Under the pieces are notes generated by a model that was not told where the DNA came from, ran no database searches, and saw only the letters and a program-made list of their open reading frames with translations. A stretch of DNA of 42,862 bases from assembly GCA_016234855.1 (NCBI GenBank), contig JACRNO010000034.1, forward strand, positions 1 through 42,862, given 5' to 3'. The translations under genes and the position numbers were made by a program. This DNA is from Deltaproteobacteria bacterium. GTDB taxonomy: Bacteria; Desulfobacterota; GWC2-55-46. Position 1 is the stretch's first letter. Each line of letters opens with the position of its first letter. Of the stretch, positions 8,545 to 18,506 are shown one piece after another.

Positions 8545-11266
8545 CCGTGCGCGTATCCTCTTCCGCCATATTTACATTACCCGTCTCGGTTATCCTGCAA
8601 AGCACAGTAAGGTCGCAGTGAGCGCACGGCGCCTCCATCCCTTTAAGCTCCGGGTTCGGGTCAACCGAGGCCTCGCCCGCCATGAACGCTGCAGCAAGCC
8701 CCTCGACCGTCGCCTTCCAGAATTCCATCAGAGCGGCCCAGTCGCCTTCCCAATAACGCACGCCCGGAGGCCTGACCCCCGGAAGGGTCTCCTCGGCCTT
8801 TGACACACCCACGAACCTGCAATCGCCGGGCACGACCTTTGCGAACGAGACGGCGTCGTAGGCGCCGGTAAGACTGTATACCTGAAGCTGCGGGTCCGCG
8901 GGCCGCTTCCTGAAGAAGTCGGCCGGACTCTTGACCGCCCCGGTCTTGTAATCGATTATGACCTCGCCGCCGCTTATCTCGTCCACCCTGTCGAGACGGC
9001 AGGTTATCGGAAGCCCCGCGATATTGAGCTCCGTCTTAAGCTCGACGGCCTTCACCTTGAACGCGCCGCGCGCCAGTTCCTTATCAGCCCAATCGAGCAG
9101 CAGAGCGCGTATCCTCTCCTTTTCAAGCTCGATGAGCCTTGGAGATATCCCTGACGACAGCCTGACCTCGGCGAATATCTCCTCGGTCATGGAAGCGGCA
9201 AAACCGGGCAGACTACCTCCCGCGCTCAATTCACGAAGCCTTTCCGAGTCGACAACCTTGTCCCAGAACCCGCGCATGGCCGCGTGCAGGAGGCTGCCCT
9301 TGTCCCGCGGACTCAACCCCGGCTCGGGTACGGCAATGCCGCAGGCCCTGAGCCGGTAGGTGGCAAAGGCCTTGAACGGGCAGAGCGACTGGTCTTTGAG
9401 TATCGCCGTGCCGCCCTTTATATATGGCCGCTCGGCCTCTGTCACCGGTATGGCCGGCTCATCCGGTACCTTTTCAAGGTCATGGTCATGGTCAAGAAAG
9501 TCGGCCCGCTGAAAAACCGCGTCCCTGAGCCTTGCGCTTGATTTCACCATATCGAAGGGCGCGGCCAGCGCGGCATCCGTTGCGAAGAACGGGCTTGGCC
9601 GCATCTCGCGCTCGTCGATGCGGCGCGGGTAACTCACGACAATCGAAGGCGCGGCGCGAAGCACCCTGTTGAGCGCCCTCGCTGCAAAGGCAAGCTCGCG
9701 CTCGTGGGAGGAATGCGGAACGCCGGCAGCGCGCTGCGCCTCCAACGGTATGAACGGGTTCGGGGACGGGGAGGCCGGGAGCGCCCCTTCGTGGCAGCCC
9801 ATGAGCCAGAGCGCGTCGAACTCAAGCCCTGTCGCCTCAAGCAGGCCCAGCACCTCTATATCGGCCTGCGGCGTCTCGGGCTGATGTATCGTCTCGGAGG
9901 CAAGCGCGGCGAGCCGCGCAACCGCCTCCTGAGCGGTAAGCCCCCCTCGTCCGCCCTTGTCCGGGACGCCGGATTGCCCTACCCCGTCAAGGGACGCAAA
10001 CGTATAGAGGAGCCTGTGCCATGCGGAAAGCGCCTGATACTCGTTGCTTGAAAGTTTCACATCGCAGAGCCACCCCATATCGCCGAGGAGCGCGTCAAAG
10101 GCCCCGGTCCACCAGGCATACCCGGCCTTACGGGGCGCATTGTTCAGACGATCGAGCCAGCGGCCGAGACGCGAGGCAAGCCCTGTGTCGCTGCCGAGCC
10201 TGCGCCTGTATTCGGCAAGGCTGGCGCTTGTGCGGTTATCACGCCGTAACACCGCGTCAACCCCCGCGATTAAGGTATGCCCTGCGCCAGTGGCGAAGTA
10301 CGGGGACATAAACGCGGCGCTCAGGGCATCGAGCGAGGCCGCGCCAGGGCCGATTGCGAGGATATCGAGGCCGCTCCTTACGAGCGGCTCGCTTGAGAGC
10401 GGCAGGCCCAGCGAGATATTATACCCCGGCTCGCCGCCCGCATCCGGCAGAACGGAGGCCGGATAAAGCTCCGCGTCAAACTCCCGTTTTATAAGGTCTC
10501 TGTATACGCCGAGTTCCGGACAGATGAGGCCGATGCGCGCCCCAGGCCTTGCCATACGTCTTATCCAGCGGCCGGCCTGCTCAACCTCCTCGCGCTCGTC
10601 AACATACGGCCTCACGGTTACGGCTCCGGCAGGCGCGGAAGCGGCATACCCGCCCGCATCAACGTCAATGCCTGACGAGCGCAGCGCCTCAACGAGTCTG
10701 CGTTGGGCAGGCGTAAACTCGTCAAAACCGGCAAAGATTACCGAATGAGGCAAGACACATTTTCCTGATTCTATAAGGGCCGCGACCCGGGCTGAAAGGC
10801 TTGCCGGGTCGACCCAATTGACGCGGGCCACGGCGTCTTCGTACGAGCCGAGCCATCTCCTGAAGGCCGTTGCCTCTTCAGTAAGAAAGGGTCCGGATTG
10901 AACTAGCGAGGCCCTGAGACCATACTCATGAATAATGGAATACGCATCAGCGGCAAAACGTGCAAGTGAGCGGTTGCCCGCCAATACGTCGGGCAGGGCC
11001 TTGTCAGAGGCGATTATCCTCTCCCAAAGGGCAAGAGACCGGGCGGAGTCCATGAGGCTGCCGCCCTGCCACGCGCCGGCCCATAGGGACTCGAGCCATG
11101 CGGAAAGCGGCATTATCGCGGGCGTGGGCCAGGCAAGCGCGCCCGAGGCCCTGAGGCGCGCGTCATAGGAAGAATGGAGCGAGCGCGCCAGACGCCTGTT
11201 GACGGTTACGACGGCTCCGCCGCCTTTCAGCCTGGCTATAAGTTCATCCGGGGCAGGAGATTTCAT
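8537..11266 (-). CDS. AddB-like PD-(D/E)XK nuclease, probable DNA repair protein
   Basis: About 909 residues from the ATG at 11266 (MKSPAPDELI); ATGs at 11284 and 11332 are alternatives and no start has a clear Shine-Dalgarno sequence. The protein matches the AddB relatives known as TIGR03623, partners of UvrD-type helicases. The N-terminal half is a degenerate helicase fold without Walker A. The C-terminal part is a RecB-type nuclease with TCRLDRVDEI and EVIIDYKTGAVK. An iron-sulphur cluster is suggested by a Cys in QSLCPFKAFA before the nuclease and CAHCDLTVLC after it, the AddB spacing. It overlaps the AddA-like gene by eight bases (ATGACTGA), so translation is probably coupled. Together they would process DNA ends for recombination. 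Confidence 0.85.
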   Translation of the reverse strand: MKSPAPDELIARLKGGGAVVTVNRRLARSLHSSYDARLRASGALAWPTPAIMPLSAWLESLWAGAWQGGSLMDSARSLALWERIIASDKALPDVLAGNRSLARFAADAYSIIHEYGLRASLVQSGPFLTEEATAFRRWLGSYEDAVARVNWVDPASLSARVAALIESGKCVLPHSVIFAGFDEFTPAQRRLVEALRSSGIDVDAGGYAASAPAGAVTVRPYVDEREEVEQAGRWIRRMARPGARIGLICPELGVYRDLIKREFDAELYPASVLPDAGGEPGYNISLGLPLSSEPLVRSGLDILAIGPGAASLDALSAAFMSPYFATGAGHTLIAGVDAVLRRDNRTSASLAEYRRRLGSDTGLASRLGRWLDRLNNAPRKAGYAWWTGAFDALLGDMGWLCDVKLSSNEYQALSAWHRLLYTFASLDGVGQSGVPDKGGRGGLTAQEAVARLAALASETIHQPETPQADIEVLGLLEATGLEFDALWLMGCHEGALPASPSPNPFIPLEAQRAAGVPHSSHERELAFAARALNRVLRAAPSIVVSYPRRIDEREMRPSPFFATDAALAAPFDMVKSSARLRDAVFQRADFLDHDHDLEKVPDEPAIPVTEAERPYIKGGTAILKDQSLCPFKAFATYRLRACGIAVPEPGLSPRDKGSLLHAAMRGFWDKVVDSERLRELSAGGSLPGFAASMTEEIFAEVRLSSGISPRLIELEKERIRALLLDWADKELARGAFKVKAVELKTELNIAGLPITCRLDRVDEISGGEVIIDYKTGAVKSPADFFRKRPADPQLQVYSLTGAYDAVSFAKVVPGDCRFVGVSKAEETLPGVRPPGVRYWEGDWAALMEFWKATVEGLAAAFMAGEASVDPNPELKGMEAPCAHCDLTVLCRITETGNVNMAEEDTRTDD

Positions 11267-11346
11267 ATTCAAGGATTCTACCATAACGCGGAGCGGTTGG
11301 TCATGCAAATTGCCGATTTGACGTTCGGACATTATACCGCAGAGTA

Positions 11347-11375
11347 TTGAAATCGAACCGCGTCTGGTGCATAAT
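11347..11375 (+). promoter_or_regulatory. Sigma-70-type promoter of the GGDEF/EAL gene
   Basis: TTGAAA (11347-11352), 17-base spacer, CATAAT (11370-11375). This is a good match to the consensus at ideal spacing, in the gap between divergent genes. It predicts a leader of about 140 bases before the start at 11521. Confidence 0.65.
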
Positions 11376-11520
11376 TGAACCGGAACGCAAGATACAAGCA
11401 TTGTTGGCAATCCACCCCGCCTCGCCGGCTTACGACAGCCTTACGCCAGCCGTAGTCTTTTTCTTCAAGACATCAGCCGCACGTTCCGCATCAAGCCGCC
11501 TCGACAATCAGGAGCAAGCG

Positions 11521-14500
11521 TTGCGCCTTACCATCATCAAAAAATCCTTCCTTGCGTTCGCAATCGTGCTCATGCCGATGCTTGCGCTTTTCGCCTATGG
11601 ATACATGGGCCTGCGCAACTATCTTGAGACGAACACCCTCAGAGACCTATCCATCATCTCCGGGACGGTCGAGACACAGGTAGAACAATACGTCAACCTC
11701 ACCTTAACCCAGACGCGCAACTTCGCAAGCGACGGGCTTATAAAAGCCGGGCTTGAAGAACTCGCCGGAGGAAACACAGACGCGGCCGCGGCCGTCAACG
11801 CGCACCTCGAAAAGAACAAACTCCCCCTCAACCCCTACCTGATACGCATAGACCTCATAACGCCCGGCGGCCGCGTGGCCGCGTCCTCCGCGCCCGGCCG
11901 GCGCAAGGCCGACGTAGCGCAGGAGCCTTTCTTCCTGAACGCGCTCAAGGGCGCGACCATAACGCCGGAGTATTCCGGGGAGAACGCGCCCGGCGTAATG
12001 ACCGTCACCGTGCCCGTGACCGGGATGAAAGGACGGAAAACAATCGGCTATCTCTCCACCGCCCTCACCCTCGAAGAACTCGACCATATCATCAACGGCG
12101 AATTCTCTCCGGAGTTCAGCGAAAAGGGTTGGTGGGGAGCGATGGCCCCCACGCTTGAAATCTATCTCGTCAACAACGATAAAAAGATGCTCACAAGGTC
12201 GAGGTTCGTGCCGGACGCCATCCTTAAACAGACCGTCAACACCCTGCCCGTGCGCATGTGCGCTGTAGAAGGCGCTGAGCTGCGCGCCTTCTACCCGGAC
12301 TACCGGGGCGTGGAGGTTGCCGGGGCGTCGGAGTGTCTGAAAACGCTCGGCTGGACCCTGCTCGTGGAGCAGGACAAGGACATGGCGTTCGCATTCATAG
12401 GGACTCTCCGGAAATACGCGCTCATTACCGCCGCGCTCGTCACCGCCTTGTTCTCGCTCATCTTTACGCTCTTCTACCGCTCAATCGCGCTGCGACTGAC
12501 AGGCCTGTCCGCGGCCGCCGCCGGGATTACAACCGGAGATTACACGGTCAAGCTGCCCACGGGCGCGCAAGACGAGATAGGCGAGCTTGCCAATGCCTTC
12601 AAGACGATGGCCGGCGGCATAAGGGAGCGCGCCGAATCCCTGAGCCTCAGCGAAGAGAAGTACCGCTCCCTCGTCACCAGCATACCGGACTGCGTATGGA
12701 CAACCGACGAAGACGGCAACACCGTATTCATAAGCCCGAACGTCGAGGATATCATCGGATATACGCAGACGGACTTTTCCGAACCTGGGAACAAGGAGTT
12801 GTGGTTCTCAAACGTCCATGCCGACGATATCAAGACGGTGGCTGACGCCTTCGGCCGCCTCTTCACCATTGGCGAGCCTTTCGACGTCGAATACAGATAC
12901 AGGCACAGGGACGGCAGATGGCTCTGGCTGCACGACAGGGCGTTGTCCACGCACATAAAGGACGGCAAGAAGCTCGCTAACGGCGTATTCACCGATATCA
13001 CGGCGAAGAAGCAGGCAGAGGCGGACCTGCGCGAGAGCGAAGAGCGCCTCAAACAGGCCCAGCGCATAGCCAAGGTAGGCTCGTGGGACTGGGATATCGT
13101 AAAGAACAGGCTCGTATGGAGCGAGGAGATATACCGCATCTTCGGGATTGCGCCAAACGAGTTCGGGGCCACATACGATGCGTTCCTGAATTCCGTCCAC
13201 CCGGACGACCGGCCGCTCGTCAAGGCGGCCGTCAATAACGCCCTGCACGAGCATACCGTCTATTCCATCGACCACAGGATAGTCCTACCGGGCAGGAGCG
13301 GACGCGTCGTCCACGAGGAGGCGTCCGTCACCTATGACCAGTCGGACAGACCCGTTCGCATGTGCGGGACGGTGCAGGACATCACCGAGCGCGTGGAGGC
13401 CGAAGAGGCGGTCAAATCCATAGCGCGCTTCCCGTCAGAGAACCCGAACCCGGTGCTGCGCGCCGCCAACGACGGGACAATGCTCTACGCAAACACCGCC
13501 TTCCAGCGCCACTTCGGCGAATATATCGCCGGCCTCGGAATGATGCTCCCGGAGACATGGCAACTGATATGCAAAGAAGTCCGGAAGAGCGGCCTGGCGA
13601 GAGAGACGGAGGTCGCGCATAAGGACGCCTACTTCTCCTTCGTCTTCGCCCCGGTGGCCGGCGCCGACTACGTCAATATTTACGGCAGCAACATCACGGT
13701 ACGAAAGCGCGCCGAATTCGAATTGAAGAAACTCAGCATGGCCATGGAGCAGAGCGTAAACATCGTCTTCATAACCGACGAGAAAGGCATCATCGAATAC
13801 GTCAACCCGCGCTTCGAGACCGTAACAGGCTACTCAAAAACGGAGGCAGTGGGGCAGACGCCGCGCATCCTCTCGTCGGGCGACGTGACCGACGCCCAGT
13901 ACGAGGAGATGTGGAAGACGATACTGGCCGGCAGGACATGGCGCTCGGTCTACAGGAACAGGAAGAAGACCGGCGGATACTACTGGTGCAACTCCGTCAT
14001 CTCGCCCATCATAAACGACGCGGGCGAGACGACACACTTTCTGGCGGTGCAGGAAGACGTCACCGAAAAGATGCGCTCAGACGAGCGCGTAAAAAGACTG
14101 GCCGAGCATGACGAGCTCACAGGCCTTGTCAACCGGGCCAGGTTCATGGAGATCGTAAGCCGCTGGATTGAAGAGACAAAAGCCTCCGGCTGCGCAACCG
14201 CCGCCCTCATCCTCTTAGACCTTGATTACTTCAAGTTCATGAACGAGACATACGGCCACGGCGCGGCTGACGAACACCTGCGCCGCCTCGCCGGCTTATA
14301 CAAGGGAATACTTGAACGGCTCCACGCCGAGATGCCGGATAAAGACGGCAGGGAACCCGTCCTCGGCCGCCTCGGCGGCGACGAGATGGCCGTCTTCCTG
14401 CCGTGGGCTGACGAGACAGGGGCCATGTCCGCGGCCGAGCGGCTCAGGACGGCCACGGAGTCCTTGCGCCATTCCGATGTGCCGGTCAGCCTGACCGTTT

Positions 14501-15417
14501 CCGCGGGCGTCGTCATCTACCCTAAGCACGGCACAGACCTGTCGTCTCTTTTCACCGGCGTGGACGCGGCGCGCTACCGCGCAAAGGAACTGGGCCGGAA
14601 CCGTTGCCACCTCTACAGGCCCGAAGACCGCGACCTCGAGGAGATACACTCGCGCTTCAGTTGGAAAGGAAGGATAGAGAGCGCCATCAGAGAGGACAGA
14701 TTCGTGCCTTATTATCAGCCGATACTCGACCTGCGCGATGACAGGATACATCACTATGAATCACTTGCCAGGATGCTGGACGAATCCGGCGCGCTCCTGC
14801 TGCCCGGCTCGTTTATCGACGTGGCGGAGAGGTTCGGTCTCATACGCGCGCTCGACAGGGTCATAATAGAAAAAACCATGCGCAAACAGGCGCAGACCCT
14901 GAAGGCGGGCGTGGACGTCTCCTTCAGCATCAATCTCTCTGGCAAGGACATAACCGACGAGAGTCTCCTTGCCTTTCTCCAGACCAAGCTGGAAGAGACG
15001 GGCGCGTCGCCCATGCATATCATCTTCGAAATCACCGAGACCGCGGCCATCAGCGACATCGAAGGCGCGAAGCATTTCGTGGCCCCGCTCAGGTCGCTCG
15101 GCTGCAGGTTCGCGCTCGACGACTTCGGCGTCGGGTTCACGTCATTCACTTACCTGCGCGAGCTGCAGGCCGATTACATCAAGATAGACGGGTCTTTCAT
15201 AAGGAACGTCGACAAATCACCCAAGGACCGCGTATTCGTGAAGGCCATCTCGGAGATGGCCGCGGGCCTCGGCATAAAGACCATCGCGGAGTTCGTGGAG
15301 AGAAAGGAGGTCGCCGCCCTGCTCAAGGCTTTCGGAGTGGACTACGCCCAGGGCTACCTTATCGGCAAACCCCAGCCGCTGCTCCTGCCCGAGCATGAAA
15401 AGGGCGGAGATAAGTAA
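11521..15417 (+). CDS. Membrane-bound sensor with HAMP, four PAS, GGDEF and EAL domains
   Basis: 1298 residues from a TTG at 11521 with AGGAG six bases upstream; the open frame begins further upstream but that part overlaps the promoter. Order: membrane segment (about 9-30), periplasmic sensor region of Cache type (about 31-295), second membrane segment (about 299-320), HAMP, PAS domains starting near 378, 506, 637 and 741, GGDEF (about 863-1040), EAL (about 1061-1290). The GGDEF loop reads RLGGDEMAVF; no RxxD inhibitory site sits before it. The EAL signature reads ESL, while NLSG, EITET, DDFGVGFTSF, KIDGSF and AEFVE are present. It likely makes and/or breaks c-di-GMP in response to a periplasmic signal. 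A monocistronic gene divergent from addB. Confidence 0.9.
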   Translation: MRLTIIKKSFLAFAIVLMPMLALFAYGYMGLRNYLETNTLRDLSIISGTVETQVEQYVNLTLTQTRNFASDGLIKAGLEELAGGNTDAAAAVNAHLEKNKLPLNPYLIRIDLITPGGRVAASSAPGRRKADVAQEPFFLNALKGATITPEYSGENAPGVMTVTVPVTGMKGRKTIGYLSTALTLEELDHIINGEFSPEFSEKGWWGAMAPTLEIYLVNNDKKMLTRSRFVPDAILKQTVNTLPVRMCAVEGAELRAFYPDYRGVEVAGASECLKTLGWTLLVEQDKDMAFAFIGTLRKYALITAALVTALFSLIFTLFYRSIALRLTGLSAAAAGITTGDYTVKLPTGAQDEIGELANAFKTMAGGIRERAESLSLSEEKYRSLVTSIPDCVWTTDEDGNTVFISPNVEDIIGYTQTDFSEPGNKELWFSNVHADDIKTVADAFGRLFTIGEPFDVEYRYRHRDGRWLWLHDRALSTHIKDGKKLANGVFTDITAKKQAEADLRESEERLKQAQRIAKVGSWDWDIVKNRLVWSEEIYRIFGIAPNEFGATYDAFLNSVHPDDRPLVKAAVNNALHEHTVYSIDHRIVLPGRSGRVVHEEASVTYDQSDRPVRMCGTVQDITERVEAEEAVKSIARFPSENPNPVLRAANDGTMLYANTAFQRHFGEYIAGLGMMLPETWQLICKEVRKSGLARETEVAHKDAYFSFVFAPVAGADYVNIYGSNITVRKRAEFELKKLSMAMEQSVNIVFITDEKGIIEYVNPRFETVTGYSKTEAVGQTPRILSSGDVTDAQYEEMWKTILAGRTWRSVYRNRKKTGGYYWCNSVISPIINDAGETTHFLAVQEDVTEKMRSDERVKRLAEHDELTGLVNRARFMEIVSRWIEETKASGCATAALILLDLDYFKFMNETYGHGAADEHLRRLAGLYKGILERLHAEMPDKDGREPVLGRLGGDEMAVFLPWADETGAMSAAERLRTATESLRHSDVPVSLTVSAGVVIYPKHGTDLSSLFTGVDAARYRAKELGRNRCHLYRPEDRDLEEIHSRFSWKGRIESAIREDRFVPYYQPILDLRDDRIHHYESLARMLDESGALLLPGSFIDVAERFGLIRALDRVIIEKTMRKQAQTLKAGVDVSFSINLSGKDITDESLLAFLQTKLEETGASPMHIIFEITETAAISDIEGAKHFVAPLRSLGCRFALDDFGVGFTSFTYLRELQADYIKIDGSFIRNVDKSPKDRVFVKAISEMAAGLGIKTIAEFVERKEVAALLKAFGVDYAQGYLIGKPQPLLLPEHEKGGDK

Positions 15418-15544
15418 CCTACTAACGCCTAAAGGCGGCAGCTTTGGATTCGGCTGTAAGCCGACTAAAACCCGTCGTCCACGTCATTCCCGCAATCTTT
15501 CAGCTGGAATCCAGTATCTTTTCATACACGGCAAAAGACGTTGG

Positions 15545-15629
15545 ATGCCCGATAGAAACCTTCGGGCATGACGGAATCTGCAAATCCACTGAACTATTTC
15601 CGTGGCGTCAGGAGTTTCCTCCTGACGCC
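15545..15629. repeat. Two hairpins between convergent genes
   Basis: ATGCCCGA (15545-15552) pairs with TCGGGCAT (15562-15569). GGCGTCAGGAG (15604-15614) pairs with CTCCTGACGCC (15619-15629). The 264-base gap also has a CGTCATTCCCGC start near 15480 and GACGGAATC near 15570, typical of a decayed dispersed repeat. The second hairpin could terminate transcription from both sides, but neither flank has a T run. Confidence 0.55.
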
Positions 15630-15681
15630 CTGCCCGGGCCTCGTTACTGCTCTCCGTTGCTTAAGGCACAAAACGTAGCCA

Positions 15682-16806
15682 TCACCCGCGCCTGACAAGC
15701 GGAAGAACCTCTTTTTTCAGGAACGCGATATCCCTGTCAACGGCATTCGAATCATCTGCGCTCAGTGCGGGCGTCTTCAGCGGTTCGTCGCGAAGCCGGT
15801 CGCCGGTAAAATACTCGCCCTTGTCCGCGAGAAATGATTGCGGGATGCGTTCCAACGGCTCGACCCCGTTCATCAGCGCCCACGCAAGCGCCCATGCGCG
15901 AGCGACGTTGGACATATCGTATCCCCCGCCGCCAAGCGCGACCCACGGCAGGCCGAGGGCGCGAAACCTCTTGACCATCCGCTCGAAACCGTTGGTGGTA
16001 AGGGACAGATGTGTTATCGGGTCGGACGCGAAGGTGTCCACGCCGAGCTGAGTTACAAGGACGTCCGGGGCAAACGCCTCGATAAATAGCGGGACAACCT
16101 CCTCAAAACCATGCACAAAGACCTCGTCGCCGCTGCCCGGCGGAAGCGGCAGGTTGACGGAATATCCCCTGCCGTCCCTGATACCCATATCCGCTGGAAA
16201 GCCCGTGCCCGGGAATAGATATAACCCGCTCTCATGGATGGAAATGGTCAGCACGTCTTTGGAATCATAGAACGCATACTCAACGCCGTCGCCATGATGG
16301 GCGTCGATATCTACGTATGCCACGCGCCTGCCCATGCCGACAAGGGCCTTTATCGCCACAACCGGGTCGTTTATATAACAGAAACCCGATGCCCTGCCAG
16401 GCATGGCGTGATGCAGCCCGCCCGCGATGTTAAATGCGATATCCGCATCGCCCCCGGCCACGAGCTCGGCAGCCTGGATGGAAGCGCCCGCTGACAGGCA
16501 CGACCAGTCGTATACGCCCTTGAATGCGGGGTTGTCGCCGTAACCAAGCCCGTAAGAGGCGCCTTCGGCAGGCACGACGCCGTTGTTAGCCTGTCTCAGC
16601 ACCCTCAGATACTCCGGCGTATGAAAACTGAGCAGTTCCGCTTCATTGGCGCGGCGCGCCTCAACCACGCCCGCGCCCGGCAAGGCCATAATGCCGAGCG
16701 CGTCGATAAGCCCGCGGGTAAGAGCAAGCCTTGCCGGCCTCATAGGATGGTCAGCCCCGTAAAAGAAGGAGCCGAAACTCTCGGAATATACAAAGGCGGT
16801 CTTCAA
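15682..16806 (-). CDS. Histone deacetylase/AcuC-family deacetylase
   Basis: 374 residues. The start is a TTG at 16806, supported by AGGAGG at good spacing. This arginase-like zinc fold removes acyl groups from lysine or small amines; AcuC members regulate acetyl-CoA synthetase by protein deacetylation. Key motifs are present: the HH pair in GGLHHAMPGRASGFCYIND, the zinc ligands in VDIDAHHGDGVEYAF, the third ligand region in QLGVDTFASDPITH, and GGGGYD near the C-terminus. AcuC length and N-terminus (AFVYSESFGSFFYGADHPMR) fit better than the acetylpolyamine class. No acs, acuA or acuB gene is near, so the substrate is open. Confidence 0.88.
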   Translation of the reverse strand: MKTAFVYSESFGSFFYGADHPMRPARLALTRGLIDALGIMALPGAGVVEARRANEAELLSFHTPEYLRVLRQANNGVVPAEGASYGLGYGDNPAFKGVYDWSCLSAGASIQAAELVAGGDADIAFNIAGGLHHAMPGRASGFCYINDPVVAIKALVGMGRRVAYVDIDAHHGDGVEYAFYDSKDVLTISIHESGLYLFPGTGFPADMGIRDGRGYSVNLPLPPGSGDEVFVHGFEEVVPLFIEAFAPDVLVTQLGVDTFASDPITHLSLTTNGFERMVKRFRALGLPWVALGGGGYDMSNVARAWALAWALMNGVEPLERIPQSFLADKGEYFTGDRLRDEPLKTPALSADDSNAVDRDIAFLKKEVLPLVRRG

Positions 16807-16996
16807 TCTCCTGCCTCCTCCTAAAACAAAGATAAGCGGCGCGCAAAACGCGGACGCCGTCTATAAAGTCTATCTCATGCGGCCGCCTGTCGCCAGCCTC
16901 TACTGCGAAGTCAGCCGGTAAAATATAAAAATCACTTTTTTTTAGAGATGGATGGTGTCATAATAAAATCGAAGAAGAAATCGGCGACAGGGTGGA

Positions 16997-18349
16997 ATGA
17001 GAAAGAAACTCAAGGAAGAGACTATCATATTCATCGGCGTCCTTAAATGGCTGGTGCTCGCATCCATTGTAGGGATAATAGTCGGTTTTTCCACATCTAT
17101 CTTCCTTAAGATACTGAACTGGGCCACCCTCGGCGCCGCTCAATACAGCTACTACTTTCTGCTCCTGCCGATTGCATTCCTCCTGAGCACAATATTGATA
17201 AAGACGCTGGCCCCTGAGGCTGAAGGTCACGGCACGGAGAAGGTCATCGAGGCCGTGCATAAACGCTCCGGCAGGATAAAGGCCGCGGTCGTGCCTGTTA
17301 AGCTCGTTGCTACGGTCATCACCCTCGCCTTTGGCGGGTCCGCGGGCAAGGAAGGCCCGAGCGCGCAGATAGGCGCGGGAATGGCCTCGATATTCGCGGA
17401 CTTTCTGAGGTTCGACGACGTTGACAGGAAAAAACTCGTCATCTGCGGCATCAGCGGCGGCTTCGCCTCGGTCTTCGGCACGCCTGTGGCAGGGGCCATA
17501 TTCGGGGTTGAGGTGCTCTTCGTAGGCGGCATACTCTATGAGGTGCTTTTGCCGTCCTTCGTGGCCGGGCTGGTGAGTTTTCAGGTCTCCTCATACATGG
17601 GAATAAGTTATTTTCACCAGCCACTTAATTTCATCCCAGCCTTCAGCGAGGTCATATTCCTGAAGGTCATAGCCGCCGGCGTATTCTTCGGAGTCTGTTC
17701 CTTCCTGCTCGTCGAAGGCCTGCGGCTCGGCAAGAAGGCCGCCGAGTCGATAAAATGGTCTATGCCGTTGAAGGCCATGCTCGGCGGCGCCGTGCTCGTC
17801 GTCCTATCCTTCATCTTCTCGACGCAGTATCTTGGACTTGGGCTCGACCCCATGCAGGCCGCGCTTGAGGGCAAGCCGGTTGCGCCATATGCCTTTATAC
17901 TCAAGATAATGTTCACGAGCATCACACTGAACTTCGGAGGCAGCGGCGGCATAGTCACGCCAATATTCTTCATCGGCGCGACAGCAGGCAGCTTCATCGG
18001 CACCGTGCTCGGCGCAAGCCCCGTCCTGTTCGCGGCCATTGGCCTCGTCAGCCTCCTGTCCGGTTGCGCGAACACGCCCATAGCAGCGAGCATCATGGCG
18101 GCTGAACTTTTCGGCTCCGGCGTCTCTTCATACGCGGCTGTCGCCTGCATCATCAGCTATATCATCACCGGGCACAGGTCGGTCTACCCGTCGCAGATAC
18201 TCTCCGCCAAAAAGTCATCGTCCTTGTCTGTCAGATTCGGCGAGGAAATCGAGAATGTCAATCCGGAATATCAACACAGGGAAAAGAGCCTGATAGGACT
18301 TCTGCGCCGCGCCTACCGGAGGATGCGGGGTTCAGAAGGGGATAGATAA
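16997..18349 (+). CDS. ClC-family chloride channel or Cl-/H+ antiporter
   Basis: 450 residues with about ten or more hydrophobic helices, the normal size for a bacterial ClC without CBS domains. The second selectivity motif, GSAGKEGPSAQIG, is intact and includes the gating glutamate. The third motif appears as GGSGGIVTPIFFIG. The first motif, GSGIP in E. coli, reads GHGTE (in AEGHGTEKVIEAV), as in more distant ClC branches, so ion preference may differ. The tail after about residue 405 is hydrophilic and basic. The ATG has AGGG five bases upstream. It is convergent with the MacB-like operon; repeat R2 lies between them. Confidence 0.88.
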   Translation: MRKKLKEETIIFIGVLKWLVLASIVGIIVGFSTSIFLKILNWATLGAAQYSYYFLLLPIAFLLSTILIKTLAPEAEGHGTEKVIEAVHKRSGRIKAAVVPVKLVATVITLAFGGSAGKEGPSAQIGAGMASIFADFLRFDDVDRKKLVICGISGGFASVFGTPVAGAIFGVEVLFVGGILYEVLLPSFVAGLVSFQVSSYMGISYFHQPLNFIPAFSEVIFLKVIAAGVFFGVCSFLLVEGLRLGKKAAESIKWSMPLKAMLGGAVLVVLSFIFSTQYLGLGLDPMQAALEGKPVAPYAFILKIMFTSITLNFGGSGGIVTPIFFIGATAGSFIGTVLGASPVLFAAIGLVSLLSGCANTPIAASIMAAELFGSGVSSYAAVACIISYIITGHRSVYPSQILSAKKSSSLSVRFGEEIENVNPEYQHREKSLIGLLRRAYRRMRGSEGDR

Positions 18350-18382
18350 TCGCCGTCTACCAACTTGTTGAAAAACTTTGTT

Positions 18383-18506
18383 CAGGCTGCTCAAAAAGCT
18401 ACATATGCGAGGCGTCGAGGAGCGAGGAATGAGGCGTATGTTGTGTATACGCCGCAGTGACGAGCGACGAAGGCAACGAAGCAGATGGAGCTTTTTCAGC
18501 AGCCTG
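18383..18506. mobile_element. MITE-like repeat R2, copy 1 (124 bp)
   Basis: 18-base terminal inverted repeats, CAGGCTGCTCAAAAAGCT at the left and AGCTTTTTCAGCAGCCTG at the right, with one mismatch. Inside is the hairpin GGCGTAT / ATACGCC and a run of GAGGAGCGAGGAATGAGG. It sits exactly after the stop codon of the convergent permease gene. A second, enlarged copy is at 29599-29958. No ORF is seen. It may also serve as a transcription stop between convergent genes. Confidence 0.75.

Noticed and set aside
11347-11520. 58-residue N-terminal extension of the GGDEF/EAL protein
   Set aside because: It overlaps a consensus promoter, has no membrane or signal features, and the TTG at 11521 has a strong AGGAG.
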